Shown piece after piece: positions 1-7,239 of a stretch of DNA of 64,000 bases (within the stretch, counting starts at the first letter, position 1; each line of letters starts with the position of its first letter). Origin of the DNA: Variovorax gossypii. Lineage in GTDB: Bacteria; Pseudomonadota; Gammaproteobacteria; Burkholderiales; Burkholderiaceae_C. Where the stretch lies: the NCBI RefSeq assembly GCF_003965815.1, contig NZ_RXOE01000001.1, forward strand, positions 1,116,001-1,180,000, written 5' to 3'. A model generated the notes under the pieces. It made no database searches. It saw nothing but the letters and a program-made list of their open reading frames with translations, and was not told the DNA's origin. The translations under genes were made by a program, and so were the position numbers.

Positions 1-39
1 AGCGCGGTGGGCCGCACGCGCGGCAAGGACCCTTCCTGA
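1..39 (+). CDS. 3' end of an upstream gene, possibly RNase R
   Basis: Frame 1 is open from the window edge and ends at a TGA at 37-39, leaving a short basic/polar tail (SAVGRTRGKDPS). The only hint of identity is context: in related Burkholderiales the RNase R gene (rnr) often lies beside rlmB, which is nearby on the other strand, and RNase R has a basic, poorly conserved C-terminus. The fragment is too short to prove this; it could also be chance. Confidence 0.3.
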   Translation, partial: SAVGRTRGKDPS

Positions 40-221
40 GTTCACGCGGGCTTCACGCCGCCCGCACAGAGGGTCGCTAACTTCGCAGCGCGCATCGCGA
101 GAGGCGGTGCGCGTTGCTTCAAGTCAGCGGCCCCATGCATACATCTCCAACCTTCTTTTCCCCGCTTCTTCCCTCCGCCTCTTCGGCGGCGCCCGCACCG
201 GCCTCTGCTGCCGGCAACGGC

Positions 222-1334
222 ATGGGCCATCTCAAGGTCGATTTGCTCGTCGTCGGCGCCAGCTTCGCGGGCCTCGCCTGTGCCCGGGCGGCGGCGCTCG
301 CTGGCCTCAGCGTGATGGTGCTGGAGAAGAAGACCGCGGCCGGCGCCAAGCTGCACACCACCGGCATCATCGTCAAGGACGCGGTCGACAGCGTGCCCTG
401 GCTGGCCGAGGTGCCGCCCGCGCTGGTGCGCCGCATCGAGGGCGTGCGGCTCTACGCCCCCGACATGCATCACGTCGACCTGCATGCGCCCGGCTACTGG
501 TTCTGGGCCACCGACGCGCCCGCCCTGCTCGACTGGATGGTCGATTCGACCCGCGCCTGCGGCGTCGACGTGCGGCTGGGCATGCTGTTCGAGCAGGCCC
601 TGTGGCTCGACGGCCGCTGGGAAGTGCCGCTGACGCACGGCCCCTGCATCACGGCTACCTACCTCGTGGGCGCGGACGGCCCGCACTCGCGCGTCGCCAA
701 GGCACTGGGCCTGTCGCGCAACACGCGCTTTCTCTACGGCGTGGAGCACGAATACCAGGGCGCAAGGATGGCGCCCGACCTGCTGCACTGCTTCATCGAC
801 CGCAAGCTCGCGCCCGGCTACATCGGCTGGGCGCTCGAAGGGGTCGGCGTGAGCCAGATCGGGCTGGCGCGCCGCATGGTGCACGACGATGCGGGCGCGC
901 TGAGGCTCGAACCGCTGCTGCGCAAGATCGCCCCGGTGGTCACGCCCGGCGACGCGCCGCCCGTCGCGGTGCGCGCGGGAATGATCCCCTGCGGCGGCGT
1001 GCTGCCGGTGGTGGCGCGCGAAGGGGCGCTGCTGGTGGGCGATGCAGCGGGCATGGTGTCGCCGGTGACCGCCGGCGGCATCCACACGGCCCTTCTGCAC
1101 GGGCAAGGCGCCGGCGAGGCCGTGGCGCGCTTCGTGCGCGGCGAGGTCGGCGACCCGGCCACGTGGTTCGTGCGCGGCTACCCGGGCTTCAGGCTCAAGC
1201 GCACGCTGCGCTGGGCCTTCGATCATTTCCAGAACGACTGGATGTTCAACCGCCTGCTGGGCACGCCGCCGATGCGGCGCATGGCGGAACTCGTCTACTT
1301 CCACCGCAAGGGCAGGTCGCTGCCCCGGGGCTAG
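222..1334 (+). CDS. FAD-dependent oxidoreductase (geranylgeranyl-reductase-like)
   Basis: About 370 residues from the ATG at 222. The N-terminus has a Rossmann strand followed by GASFAGLACA, a variant of the GxGxxG dinucleotide motif, then an acidic end of strand 2 (VLEKK). A second FAD motif, VGDAAGMVSPVTAGGI, lies near residues 275-290, as in geranylgeranyl reductase and PHBH-type flavoproteins. The substrate cannot be read. In-frame starts at 135 (ATG) and 114 (TTG) would add an Ala/Pro-rich leader with no fold signature, and none of the three has a clear Shine-Dalgarno sequence. The conserved fold begins just after 222, so I chose that one. It is convergent with rlmB. Confidence 0.75.
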   Translation: MGHLKVDLLVVGASFAGLACARAAALAGLSVMVLEKKTAAGAKLHTTGIIVKDAVDSVPWLAEVPPALVRRIEGVRLYAPDMHHVDLHAPGYWFWATDAPALLDWMVDSTRACGVDVRLGMLFEQALWLDGRWEVPLTHGPCITATYLVGADGPHSRVAKALGLSRNTRFLYGVEHEYQGARMAPDLLHCFIDRKLAPGYIGWALEGVGVSQIGLARRMVHDDAGALRLEPLLRKIAPVVTPGDAPPVAVRAGMIPCGGVLPVVAREGALLVGDAAGMVSPVTAGGIHTALLHGQGAGEAVARFVRGEVGDPATWFVRGYPGFRLKRTLRWAFDHFQNDWMFNRLLGTPPMRRMAELVYFHRKGRSLPRG

Positions 1335-1375
1335 GAAAGAACCGGAAAAGAGTCAGGAAAGAGCAGAGAAAGAGA

Positions 1376-2122
1376 TCAGGCGCTGCGCTGACGCAGTGCC
1401 TCGTAGAGGCAGACACCGCTGGCCACCGAGACGTTCAGGCTCTCGACCGCGCCGGCCATCGGGATGCTCACCAGCTCGTCGCAGGTCTTGCGCGTGAGCT
1501 GCCGCATGCCCTCGCCCTCGGCGCCCAGCACCAGCGCCAGCGGGCGCTTGAAGTCGCTCTGGTAGATGGTGCCCGGCGCGTCGTCGCTGGTACCCACGCA
1601 CCAGATGTTGCGCTCCTTGAGCTCGTTGAGGGTGCGCGCGAGATTCGTGACCATGAAGTACGGCACCGTCTCGGCCGCACCGCTCGCCACCTTGGCCACG
1701 GTGGCGTTGATGCCGGCCGCGTGGTCCTTGGGGGCGATGACCGCGTGCGCGCCGGCGCCGTCGGCCACGCGCAGGCAGGCGCCGAGGTTGTGCGGATCGG
1801 TCACGCCGTCGAGCACCAGCAGCAGGGGCACGGTGCCGGCCTCTTCGAGGCCTTCGAGCAGTTCGTCGAGAGAGCGGACCTGGGCCACGGGCTCGACCCG
1901 CGCCACCACGCCCTGGTGGCCGTGGCTGCCGCTGAGCTTGGAGAGCCGCGCGCCGTCGGCCTCGATGAGTCGCACGCCGGTTTCCTGCGCTCGCGCGAGG
2001 AACTGTTTCATGCGCGCGTCGCGCCGGCTGGCGTCGAACAACACTTCGAGCACCGACTTCGGCGCGGTCTTGAGGCGCACGCCCACGGCATGGAAGCCGA
2101 AGATCACTTTGGGGGAAGACAT
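1376..2122 (-). CDS. rlmB: 23S rRNA (guanosine-2'-O)-methyltransferase RlmB
   Basis: 248 residues, the usual RlmB length. It methylates the ribose of G2251 in the 23S rRNA peptidyl-transferase loop using S-adenosylmethionine. The N-terminal substrate-binding domain (FGFHAVGVRL) is followed by the SpoU/SPOUT trefoil-knot domain with its three motifs: NLGACLRVADGAG near residues 111-123, VLGAEGEGM near 198-206 and IPMAGAVESLNVSVA near 218-232. The Glu and Asn of the last motifs are the usual catalytic and SAM-site residues. A -10-like box ends 6 nt before the ATG and there is no Shine-Dalgarno. Confidence 0.95.
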   Translation of the reverse strand: MSSPKVIFGFHAVGVRLKTAPKSVLEVLFDASRRDARMKQFLARAQETGVRLIEADGARLSKLSGSHGHQGVVARVEPVAQVRSLDELLEGLEEAGTVPLLLVLDGVTDPHNLGACLRVADGAGAHAVIAPKDHAAGINATVAKVASGAAETVPYFMVTNLARTLNELKERNIWCVGTSDDAPGTIYQSDFKRPLALVLGAEGEGMRQLTRKTCDELVSIPMAGAVESLNVSVASGVCLYEALRQRSA

Positions 2123-2134
2123 CCGTGGATTATC
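2120..2134 (-). promoter_or_regulatory. -10-like box abutting the rlmB start
   Basis: On the minus strand GATAAT (2134-2129) is followed by six bases and then the rlmB ATG (2122-2120). Transcription starting at the usual distance would begin at or within a base or two of the ATG, so the mRNA would be leaderless. No convincing -35 is visible 17 bp upstream, so this rests on the -10 alone. Confidence 0.4.
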
Positions 2135-2167
2135 CCAGCCCCCTCGGGGCCGGCCCGCCGTGCGCGT

Positions 2168-3151
2168 TCAGGCGATCGGCAGGCCGCTGAGCGCGCGGGT
2201 GCGCTCGTCGTGCAGTTCCTGCACCGCCAGCGCGTTCGGATGCACTTTCGCGGCGTTGCCCACGCTCTCCAGGTACTGGCAGGCGGCGTGGCCCTGGGCG
2301 GCCTTTTCATAGCGGGCGATCCAGGCGTCGCGCGCGGGCAGCTTCTCGGGCGATACCGGCCACACGCCCGGCTGGGGCCGCATGTGGTCGCCAATGCCCA
2401 CGCGCCAAGGCTTGGCGCTCACGCGGGCGCGAAAGCAGTTCTGGTTGCGGCACATGCGCGCGTAGACCTTGTCGACGCCCAGCGCATGGAAGCAATCGGC
2501 CACCGCGGTAGCGGCCGGGTCGAAGACGTCGTGCATCGCCAGCAAACGAAAGCCCGCGGGGGTGCGGTAGATGCGCAGATGCCAGTCGGGATGCTGCTGC
2601 ATGAAACGTGCGATGCGCTCCGCCGCCCGCTTCTCCGGTGCGGGGTTGCCGCTGTGCTCGCCGCGCTTCTTGCGCTGGCCGATGACCCACGCCACGACGA
2701 AGACCACGATGCCCGCGATCAACCCGCCCAGCCAGGTCCTGGCGGCCCAGCCGCCGACCACGCCGGCGATCAGCGCCGGCACCAGCGCGAAGCCGAACAC
2801 GCTGCCGCGCAGGGGCTCCTCGAAGTCGATGTCGACGAACAGCACGTCGGGCGTGTTGAGGCAGCGCGCGCCGTAGGTGTTGCGCGTGATGACGGTGTCG
2901 CCCTGGCGCTCGACGATTTCCTCGCGGATCGGCACGCCGTCGGCGCCGTTGTAGGGCATCTTGCGCTCGCGGAGTTCGAGCTTCTCGCCCTTGTGGACGA
3001 TGCGGTCGAAGGCCTCGCGGGTGCGCTGGTCGGCGTGCGCCTGCGCGGCCACGGGGCTCTCGTCGGACCAGCCGTAGCGGCGCACGGTGACCTGCTTGCC
3101 GGCCACGCGCTCCTGGACGCGGCCTTCGGCCCAGAACTGGGGAACGATCAT
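2168..3151 (-). CDS. conserved membrane protein of unknown function
   Basis: 327 residues. The N-terminal third is soluble and charged with the block PYNGADGVPIREEI near residues 67-80 and YGARCLNTP near 93-101. Two adjacent hydrophobic helices (about 118-138 and 141-158) end in a positively charged loop, and a cytoplasmic-looking C-terminal half follows with several Cys and His (DCFHALGVDK, MCRNQNCFRARV). I recognise the N-terminal block as a conserved family in proteobacteria but know of no established function. It ends 45 bp from rlmB and starts 4 bp after the stop of the next upstream gene, so the two probably form one transcript. Confidence 0.8.
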   Translation of the reverse strand: MIVPQFWAEGRVQERVAGKQVTVRRYGWSDESPVAAQAHADQRTREAFDRIVHKGEKLELRERKMPYNGADGVPIREEIVERQGDTVITRNTYGARCLNTPDVLFVDIDFEEPLRGSVFGFALVPALIAGVVGGWAARTWLGGLIAGIVVFVVAWVIGQRKKRGEHSGNPAPEKRAAERIARFMQQHPDWHLRIYRTPAGFRLLAMHDVFDPAATAVADCFHALGVDKVYARMCRNQNCFRARVSAKPWRVGIGDHMRPQPGVWPVSPEKLPARDAWIARYEKAAQGHAACQYLESVGNAAKVHPNALAVQELHDERTRALSGLPIA

Positions 3152-3155
3152 CGCC

Positions 3156-3650
3156 TCAGGCCTTTCCGCCGAACAGCAGCCAGACCAGGACCGCCGCGAG
3201 CAGGATGATCAGGATCGGCAGCCACTTGTAGCCGTCGCCCTGCACGCGGCCCGGCTCGACCATGGGGCGCCGGGGCATGTGCTGGGTCAGCGGGCCGAAG
3301 CTGCCGAGCGCGGGGTCGTCGTGGTTGTCGACCAGCCGCTTGGCGGCCGACAGGCTCAGCCCGGTGGCTTCGCGCGTGAGGCGGATGGCCTCCATCTTGT
3401 TGCCCTGCGCCAGGGCAGCGAGCGCGGTGGACGGCATCGATGCGAAGCCGCGATCCTGCTTGGCCGCGGTGGGAACGCAACGTCCGCCTTCGCTGTCGTC
3501 CTCTCCCCTTTCCAGCCGGTCGGCATACCGGTCCACAGCTTCCTTGGCCGACTTGAGGTCCACGCCCGTGCGGCTGCGCACGATCTTGATGGCCTCGATC
3601 ATCCTGCCGCGCTGCAGCGCCAGGACGGCGTCGGGCGGAAGCTCCTCCAT
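3156..3650 (-). CDS. tail-anchored protein with two L7/L12-C-terminal-like modules
   Basis: 164 residues. Two copies of a helix-turn-helix block resemble the C-terminal domain of ribosomal protein L7/L12: residues 17-42 (MIEAIKIVRSRTGVDLKSAKEAV) in shortened form IKIVRSRTGVDLKSAKEAV, and 86-108 (MEAIRLTREATGLSLSAAK). L7/L12 itself carries an equivalent IKxVRxxTGLxLxEAK. A single hydrophobic helix at about 142-160 followed by GGKA makes a C-terminal membrane anchor. The ribosomal dimerisation domain is absent, so this is not a second L7/L12. AGGAG precedes the ATG. It lies 4 bp upstream of the conserved membrane protein, suggesting a joint role. Confidence 0.8.
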   Translation of the reverse strand: MEELPPDAVLALQRGRMIEAIKIVRSRTGVDLKSAKEAVDRYADRLERGEDDSEGGRCVPTAAKQDRGFASMPSTALAALAQGNKMEAIRLTREATGLSLSAAKRLVDNHDDPALGSFGPLTQHMPRRPMVEPGRVQGDGYKWLPILIILLAAVLVWLLFGGKA

Positions 3651-3708
3651 GAATATCTCCTCGAAAGTGACGGGCGCTTTATTTATGTTTCATAGCTTAT
3701 TGCGCTTG

Positions 3709-4419
3709 TCAGGCGGGCGCCAGAGCCACTTTTTCATTAAGAGCGACGCGCCCGGCCTCGATGGTGATACGTCGTTCGCAACGCGCCGCGATGCCCCGGT
3801 CGTGGGTGACGAGCACGAGCGTGGTGCCGAGCTCGCGGTTCAGGTCGAACATCAGCTGCATGACCTGCTCGCCGGTGGCGAAGTCGAGGCTGCCGGTGGG
3901 CTCGTCGGCCAGCAGCAGCGCCGGCTGGACGACGAAGGCGCGGGCCAGCGCCACGCGCTGCTGTTCGCCGCCGGAGAGCACTTTCGGGTAGTGCCCTAGC
4001 CGCTGGCCCAGGCCGACGCGGCCGAGCATTTCGGTGGCGGCCTTGCGGGCGTCCTTGCGGTTGGACAGCTCCAGCGGGAGCATCACGTTCTCGAGCGCGC
4101 TCAGATTGCCGAGCAACTGGAAGCTCTGGAACACGAAGCCCACGCGCTGGGCGCGCACCGCGGCGCGCTCATCCTCGTCGATGGCGAAGATGTCCTGGCC
4201 GGCCAGGCGCACCGTGCCGCGCGTGGGCGTATCCAGCCCCGCGATGATCGACAGCAGCGTGCTCTTGCCGGAGCCCGAGGCGCCGACGATGGCGGCGGTT
4301 TCCCGCGCGCCGAGGGTGAAATCGATGTCCTGCAGAATGTCCAGCGTGCCTGTCGAATCGGTGACGGACTTGAACACATGCTCGACGGCGACAATGGCAT
4401 CAGACGGGGGTTGGGACAT
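3709..4419 (-). CDS. ybbA: ABC transporter ATP-binding protein, YbbA/LolD type
   Basis: 236 residues with every nucleotide-binding motif: Walker A GASGSGKST near residues 41-49, the Q-loop FVFQSFQL, signature LSGGEQQR, Walker B LLLADEPT and the H-loop VLVTHD. The LolD/MacB/YbbA subgroup hydrolyses ATP for a separate membrane partner, usually FtsX-like. No permease gene is adjacent here. Its divergent neighbour is a GDSL arylesterase, the same pairing as ybbA-tesA in enterobacteria, which supports the YbbA assignment over LolD. Confidence 0.85.
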   Translation of the reverse strand: MSQPPSDAIVAVEHVFKSVTDSTGTLDILQDIDFTLGARETAAIVGASGSGKSTLLSIIAGLDTPTRGTVRLAGQDIFAIDEDERAAVRAQRVGFVFQSFQLLGNLSALENVMLPLELSNRKDARKAATEMLGRVGLGQRLGHYPKVLSGGEQQRVALARAFVVQPALLLADEPTGSLDFATGEQVMQLMFDLNRELGTTLVLVTHDRGIAARCERRITIEAGRVALNEKVALAPA

Positions 4420-4434
4420 GGAAAGGCTCTGGTT

Positions 4435-5112
4435 TTGAATCGACGTGACTTTATCTTGACCACCACCGCGCTCGGCGGCGCGGGGCTATGGACGACCGCG
4501 GCGCAGGCCCAGGCCCAGGCCCAGTCCCAGACATCTTCGTCTTCGGGCAAGCCGGTGATCCTGGTGCTCGGCGATTCGCTGAGCGCAGAGTACGGCCTCA
4601 AGCGCGGCGAAGGCTGGGTACCCTTGCTCGAAAAAAGGCTTGCGCAGCAGAAGGTCGCGGCCACCGTGGTCAACGCCAGCATCAGCGGCGACACCAGTTC
4701 CGGCGGGCGCGCACGTTTCGCGCCGCTGCTCGCGCAGCACAAGCCCAGCCTCGTGGTGCTCGAGCTCGGCGCCAACGACGCCCTGCGCGGCCTGCCGCTC
4801 ACCGACACCGAGAACAACCTGATGCAGATCACCAAAGCGGCCCAGGCTGCGGGCGCGAAGGTGCTGATCGTCGGCATCCAGGTGCCCCCGAACTACGGTG
4901 GCGACTACACGCGGCGCTTCGAGGCGGTGTTCTCCAAGGTGGCCGAGGCGACCAAGTCGGGGCTGGTGCCCTTCCTGCTCAAGGGCGTGGCCGACGCGCC
5001 CGATGCGCTCTCGCTGTTCCAGGCCGACCGCATCCACCCGACGGCGGCCGCGCAGCCTCGACTGCTTGACAACGTCTGGCCCGAGCTGCGCAAGCTCCTG
5101 CCGAAGCAATGA
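4435..5112 (+). CDS. tesA: exported GDSL arylesterase/lysophospholipase, TesA family
   Basis: 225 residues from a TTG start. GAAAGG at 4421-4426 gives 8 nt spacing to it, and this start avoids overlap with the divergent ABC gene, which begins at 4419; upstream in-frame ATG 4378 lies inside that gene. The leader NRRDFILTT followed by a hydrophobic stretch and AQAQA resembles a Tat signal. SGNH catalytic blocks are intact: GDSLS (Ser48), GGRA block II near 90, GAND (Asn114) and DRIHP (Asp198/His201). The family hydrolyses short aryl and thioesters in the periplasm. Confidence 0.88.
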   Translation: MNRRDFILTTTALGGAGLWTTAAQAQAQAQSQTSSSSGKPVILVLGDSLSAEYGLKRGEGWVPLLEKRLAQQKVAATVVNASISGDTSSGGRARFAPLLAQHKPSLVVLELGANDALRGLPLTDTENNLMQITKAAQAAGAKVLIVGIQVPPNYGGDYTRRFEAVFSKVAEATKSGLVPFLLKGVADAPDALSLFQADRIHPTAAAQPRLLDNVWPELRKLLPKQ

Positions 5113-5114
5113 AA

Positions 5115-5147
5115 AAAGCCGCCGCGGGCGCAGGCCCGCGGCGGCTT
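5115..5147. terminator. bidirectional rho-independent terminator
   Basis: A perfect GC-rich stem reads GCCGCCGCGGGC, then a 4-nt loop, then GCCCGCGGCGGC. It is flanked by A6 on the left and T5 on the right, so it can work in both directions. It sits 1 bp after the tesA stop and 22 bp before the stop of the convergent Lys-rich protein. Confidence 0.9.
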
Positions 5148-5171
5148 TTTGATTGGCACGCCAGAAGCGAA

Positions 5172-5375
5172 TCAACCGTTCTTGGTAGGCAACTCGGGAA
5201 CCGTGGGGGGATCGCGTTCGAGCGAAGCCACATCGGTCTCCGGGTCTCCAGGAGCCAGGCCGTCGCTGCTCGGATTGAGTTTGCGGTTCGCCTTTTCCCG
5301 GAGCTTTTCTTCCTTCTTTTTCTTCTTGGCCAGCTCTTTCTGGCGCTTCTCGTAGCCGTAGTTGGGTGTTGCCAC
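5172..5375 (-). CDS. small Lys/Glu-rich conserved protein
   Basis: 67 residues. It starts with MATPNYGYEKRQKELAKKKK, continues with mixed Lys/Glu likely to form a single helix up to about residue 32, and ends in an acidic Pro-rich tail. AAGGAG lies just upstream of the ATG. There is no signal peptide or membrane segment. I recognise the N-terminal pattern as recurring in Burkholderiales and other Proteobacteria without a known function. The highly charged helix would suit nucleic-acid or ribosome contact, but that is only inference. Confidence 0.75.
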   Translation of the reverse strand: MATPNYGYEKRQKELAKKKKKEEKLREKANRKLNPSSDGLAPGDPETDVASLERDPPTVPELPTKNG

Positions 5376-5393
5376 TGCTTCTCCTTAGGCGCG

Positions 5394-5410
5394 GCAGTCA
5401 GGGTGACTGC
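5394..5410 (-). promoter_or_regulatory. small perfect hairpin in the leader of the Lys-rich protein
   Basis: GCAGTCA, a 3-nt loop and TGACTGC form a perfect 7-bp stem about 18 bp upstream of the start at 5375, next to its AAGGAG. It has no T-tract, so it is not a terminator. A leader structure or a protein-binding dyad are the options. Confidence 0.35.
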
Positions 5411-5490
5411 ACGTGGCCTACTGTAAGCGATAACGGTGCAGTCCCGGGAGGGTACCCCACGACGCGCCCCGGGCCATGGGAAGCGGTTTA

Positions 5491-6684
5491 TTACATCCGG
5501 GCCAGGGCCTGCTGCAGATCGGCGCGCAGGTCGTCGACGTCCTCCAGGCCGATGGAAAAACGCACGAGCGTTCCCTTGTAGGGCCAGCGCGCCACGCTCG
5601 CGTCGCGCATCAGGCCGATGTCGTAGGGCACGACGAGACTGATCGGCCCGCCCCACGAGTAGCCGAGGCGGAACAGCTGCAGGCTGTCGCAGAAACGGTC
5701 GACCTGCTCGGTGCTGTAGCGCTCGTCGAACACCACCGAGAACAGCCCGGCGGCCAGGTTGGTTTCGCCGCAGAGCGCACGCCAGTGGACATGGCCCGGC
5801 GAGTCTTCGAGCGCGGGATGAAGCACCTGCGCGATCTCCTCGCAGCCGTTGAGCCAGCCGGCCAGTTCGCGCGCCGCGCGGTCGTGCGCGGCATAGCGCA
5901 GCGCGATGCTCGGAAGCGAACGCAGCAGCGTCTCGACGTCGCCCACGCCGATGCCGAAGCCCATGCGCATGTGGGTGAGCTTGAGCGCGCGGTGCAGGCG
6001 CTCGTCGCGGGTGGTCACGCTGCCCATGAGCACGTCGCCGCCGCCGCTGGGGTACTTGGTGAGCGCGTGCACCGAGATGTCGACGCCCTGCCCGCTGCCG
6101 TTGAAATCGAAGGGCGCGAAGGCCAGGCCGGCGCCCCAGGTGTTGTCCAGCGCGGTCATCACGCCGCGTGCGCGGCAGATGTTCACCAGCGCGGGCAGGT
6201 CGGGGAACTCCATGGTCACCGAGCCCGCCGCCTCGACCCACACCAGCCGCGTGCGATCCGACAGCTTGGCCGCGAGGTCGGCCGGGTTCATAGCGTCGTA
6301 CAGGCGATGCGTGATGCCGAAGTTCGCCAGCTCGCCGGTGGCCAGCGCCTTGTTCGGGCCGTAGGCGTTGTCGGGGATCAGCACCTCGTCGCCCGTCTTC
6401 AGGAAGGCGAACGAGACCAGCGAGATGGCCGCCAGCCCGCTGGGCACGAGCAGGCATTCGGTGCCGCCTTCGAGCGTGGCCAGGCGCTCCTCCAGCGTGA
6501 AGGTGGTGGGCGTGCCGTGCAGGCCGTAGGTGTAGCCGGCCTTGGTGCGCCAGTCGCGCGCGCGCATGGCGGCCACGTCGGCGAAGAACACGGTCGACGC
6601 CTTGAACACGCCGGGCTGCGGCGCGGCGAAGGTTGCGGGCGGAACGTAGGGGTGGTGGATCAGGGTCGTGGAGGGCTTGCTCAT
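5491..6684 (-). CDS. metC: cystathionine beta-lyase
   Basis: 397 residues, PLP-dependent Cys/Met metabolism family. It would cleave cystathionine to homocysteine, pyruvate and ammonia in methionine synthesis. Visible signatures: YGLHGTPT near residue 53, PSGLAAISL near 81 for phosphate binding, ALDNTWGAG with Asp180 to the pyridine nitrogen, and HALTKYPSGG with Lys210 as the Schiff-base lysine. Proteobacterial MetC and MetB share this fold; the NTWG motif fits the beta-lyase side better. It stands alone, with a -10-like box 6 nt before the ATG. Confidence 0.9.
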   Translation of the reverse strand: MSKPSTTLIHHPYVPPATFAAPQPGVFKASTVFFADVAAMRARDWRTKAGYTYGLHGTPTTFTLEERLATLEGGTECLLVPSGLAAISLVSFAFLKTGDEVLIPDNAYGPNKALATGELANFGITHRLYDAMNPADLAAKLSDRTRLVWVEAAGSVTMEFPDLPALVNICRARGVMTALDNTWGAGLAFAPFDFNGSGQGVDISVHALTKYPSGGGDVLMGSVTTRDERLHRALKLTHMRMGFGIGVGDVETLLRSLPSIALRYAAHDRAARELAGWLNGCEEIAQVLHPALEDSPGHVHWRALCGETNLAAGLFSVVFDERYSTEQVDRFCDSLQLFRLGYSWGGPISLVVPYDIGLMRDASVARWPYKGTLVRFSIGLEDVDDLRADLQQALARM

Positions 6685-6696
6685 GTGCAGATGCTA
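6682..6696 (-). promoter_or_regulatory. -10-like box abutting the metC start
   Basis: On the minus strand TAGCAT (6696-6691) is followed by six bases and the metC ATG (6684-6682). There is no Shine-Dalgarno and no recognisable -35. If active, the transcript would start at or next to the ATG. Confidence 0.4.
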
Positions 6697-6817
6697 GTGG
6701 ATCGAATCCGGGGCCTGCCGCTCAGGCCTGCCTGCGGCGCTTTCTGCGGCGACGGAGCCCCATTTGCGCGCGGTCCGTGCCCTTGCCAGAATCCGGCAAC
6801 CAAGCTGGAACCTGCGA

Positions 6818-7228
6818 ATGACCCTGACCGGTGGCTGCCTCTGCGGTGCGTTGCGATTCGAGATCGACGGGCCGGTGCGCATGCGCGGGCTCTGCCTGTG
6901 CCGGACCTGCCAGAAGGTTTCGGGAGGCGCCGGCAACCTGTTCGTGGGCCTGGAGGCTGCGGCCTTCCGATACACCCGCGGCGAGCCGCGCAGATTCGCC
7001 CGCGCGGACGCGTCCGATGCACCGGCGCGCGAGTTCTGTGCCGAATGCGGCGTGCATGTGGCCTCCCGTTCGCCCAAGGCCCCCGGTGGCTTGATCGTCA
7101 AGGTTGGTGCGCTGGATGACCCCGGCGCCTTCGGGAAGGCCGACATGGTGTTCTGGACGCAGGAGAAGCAGGCCTTCCACCACCTGCCCGAGGACGCGAC
7201 CATCTTCGAACGGCTCCCGGGCCGATAG
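6818..7228 (+). CDS. GFA-family zinc-binding protein
   Basis: 136 residues from the ATG at 6818, where the fold begins at once with GGCLCGALRFE. The glutathione-dependent formaldehyde-activating (GFA/CENP-V) family binds zinc through CxC, CxxC-type and CxxC clusters. Here they appear as CLC (Cys7, Cys9), CLCRTC (Cys26, Cys28, Cys31) and CAECG further on. True GFA activity is disputed even for the founding member, so only metal binding is safe to state. It is 11 bp upstream of an AraC-type regulator on the same strand. Confidence 0.85.
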   Translation: MTLTGGCLCGALRFEIDGPVRMRGLCLCRTCQKVSGGAGNLFVGLEAAAFRYTRGEPRRFARADASDAPAREFCAECGVHVASRSPKAPGGLIVKVGALDDPGAFGKADMVFWTQEKQAFHHLPEDATIFERLPGR

Positions 7229-7239
7229 ATAGGGACAGC

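Noticed and set aside
107..3208. 1033-residue plus-strand open frame
   Set aside because: Antisense to rlmB and the membrane protein and out of frame with the flavoprotein; composition is a shadow pattern with no motif.
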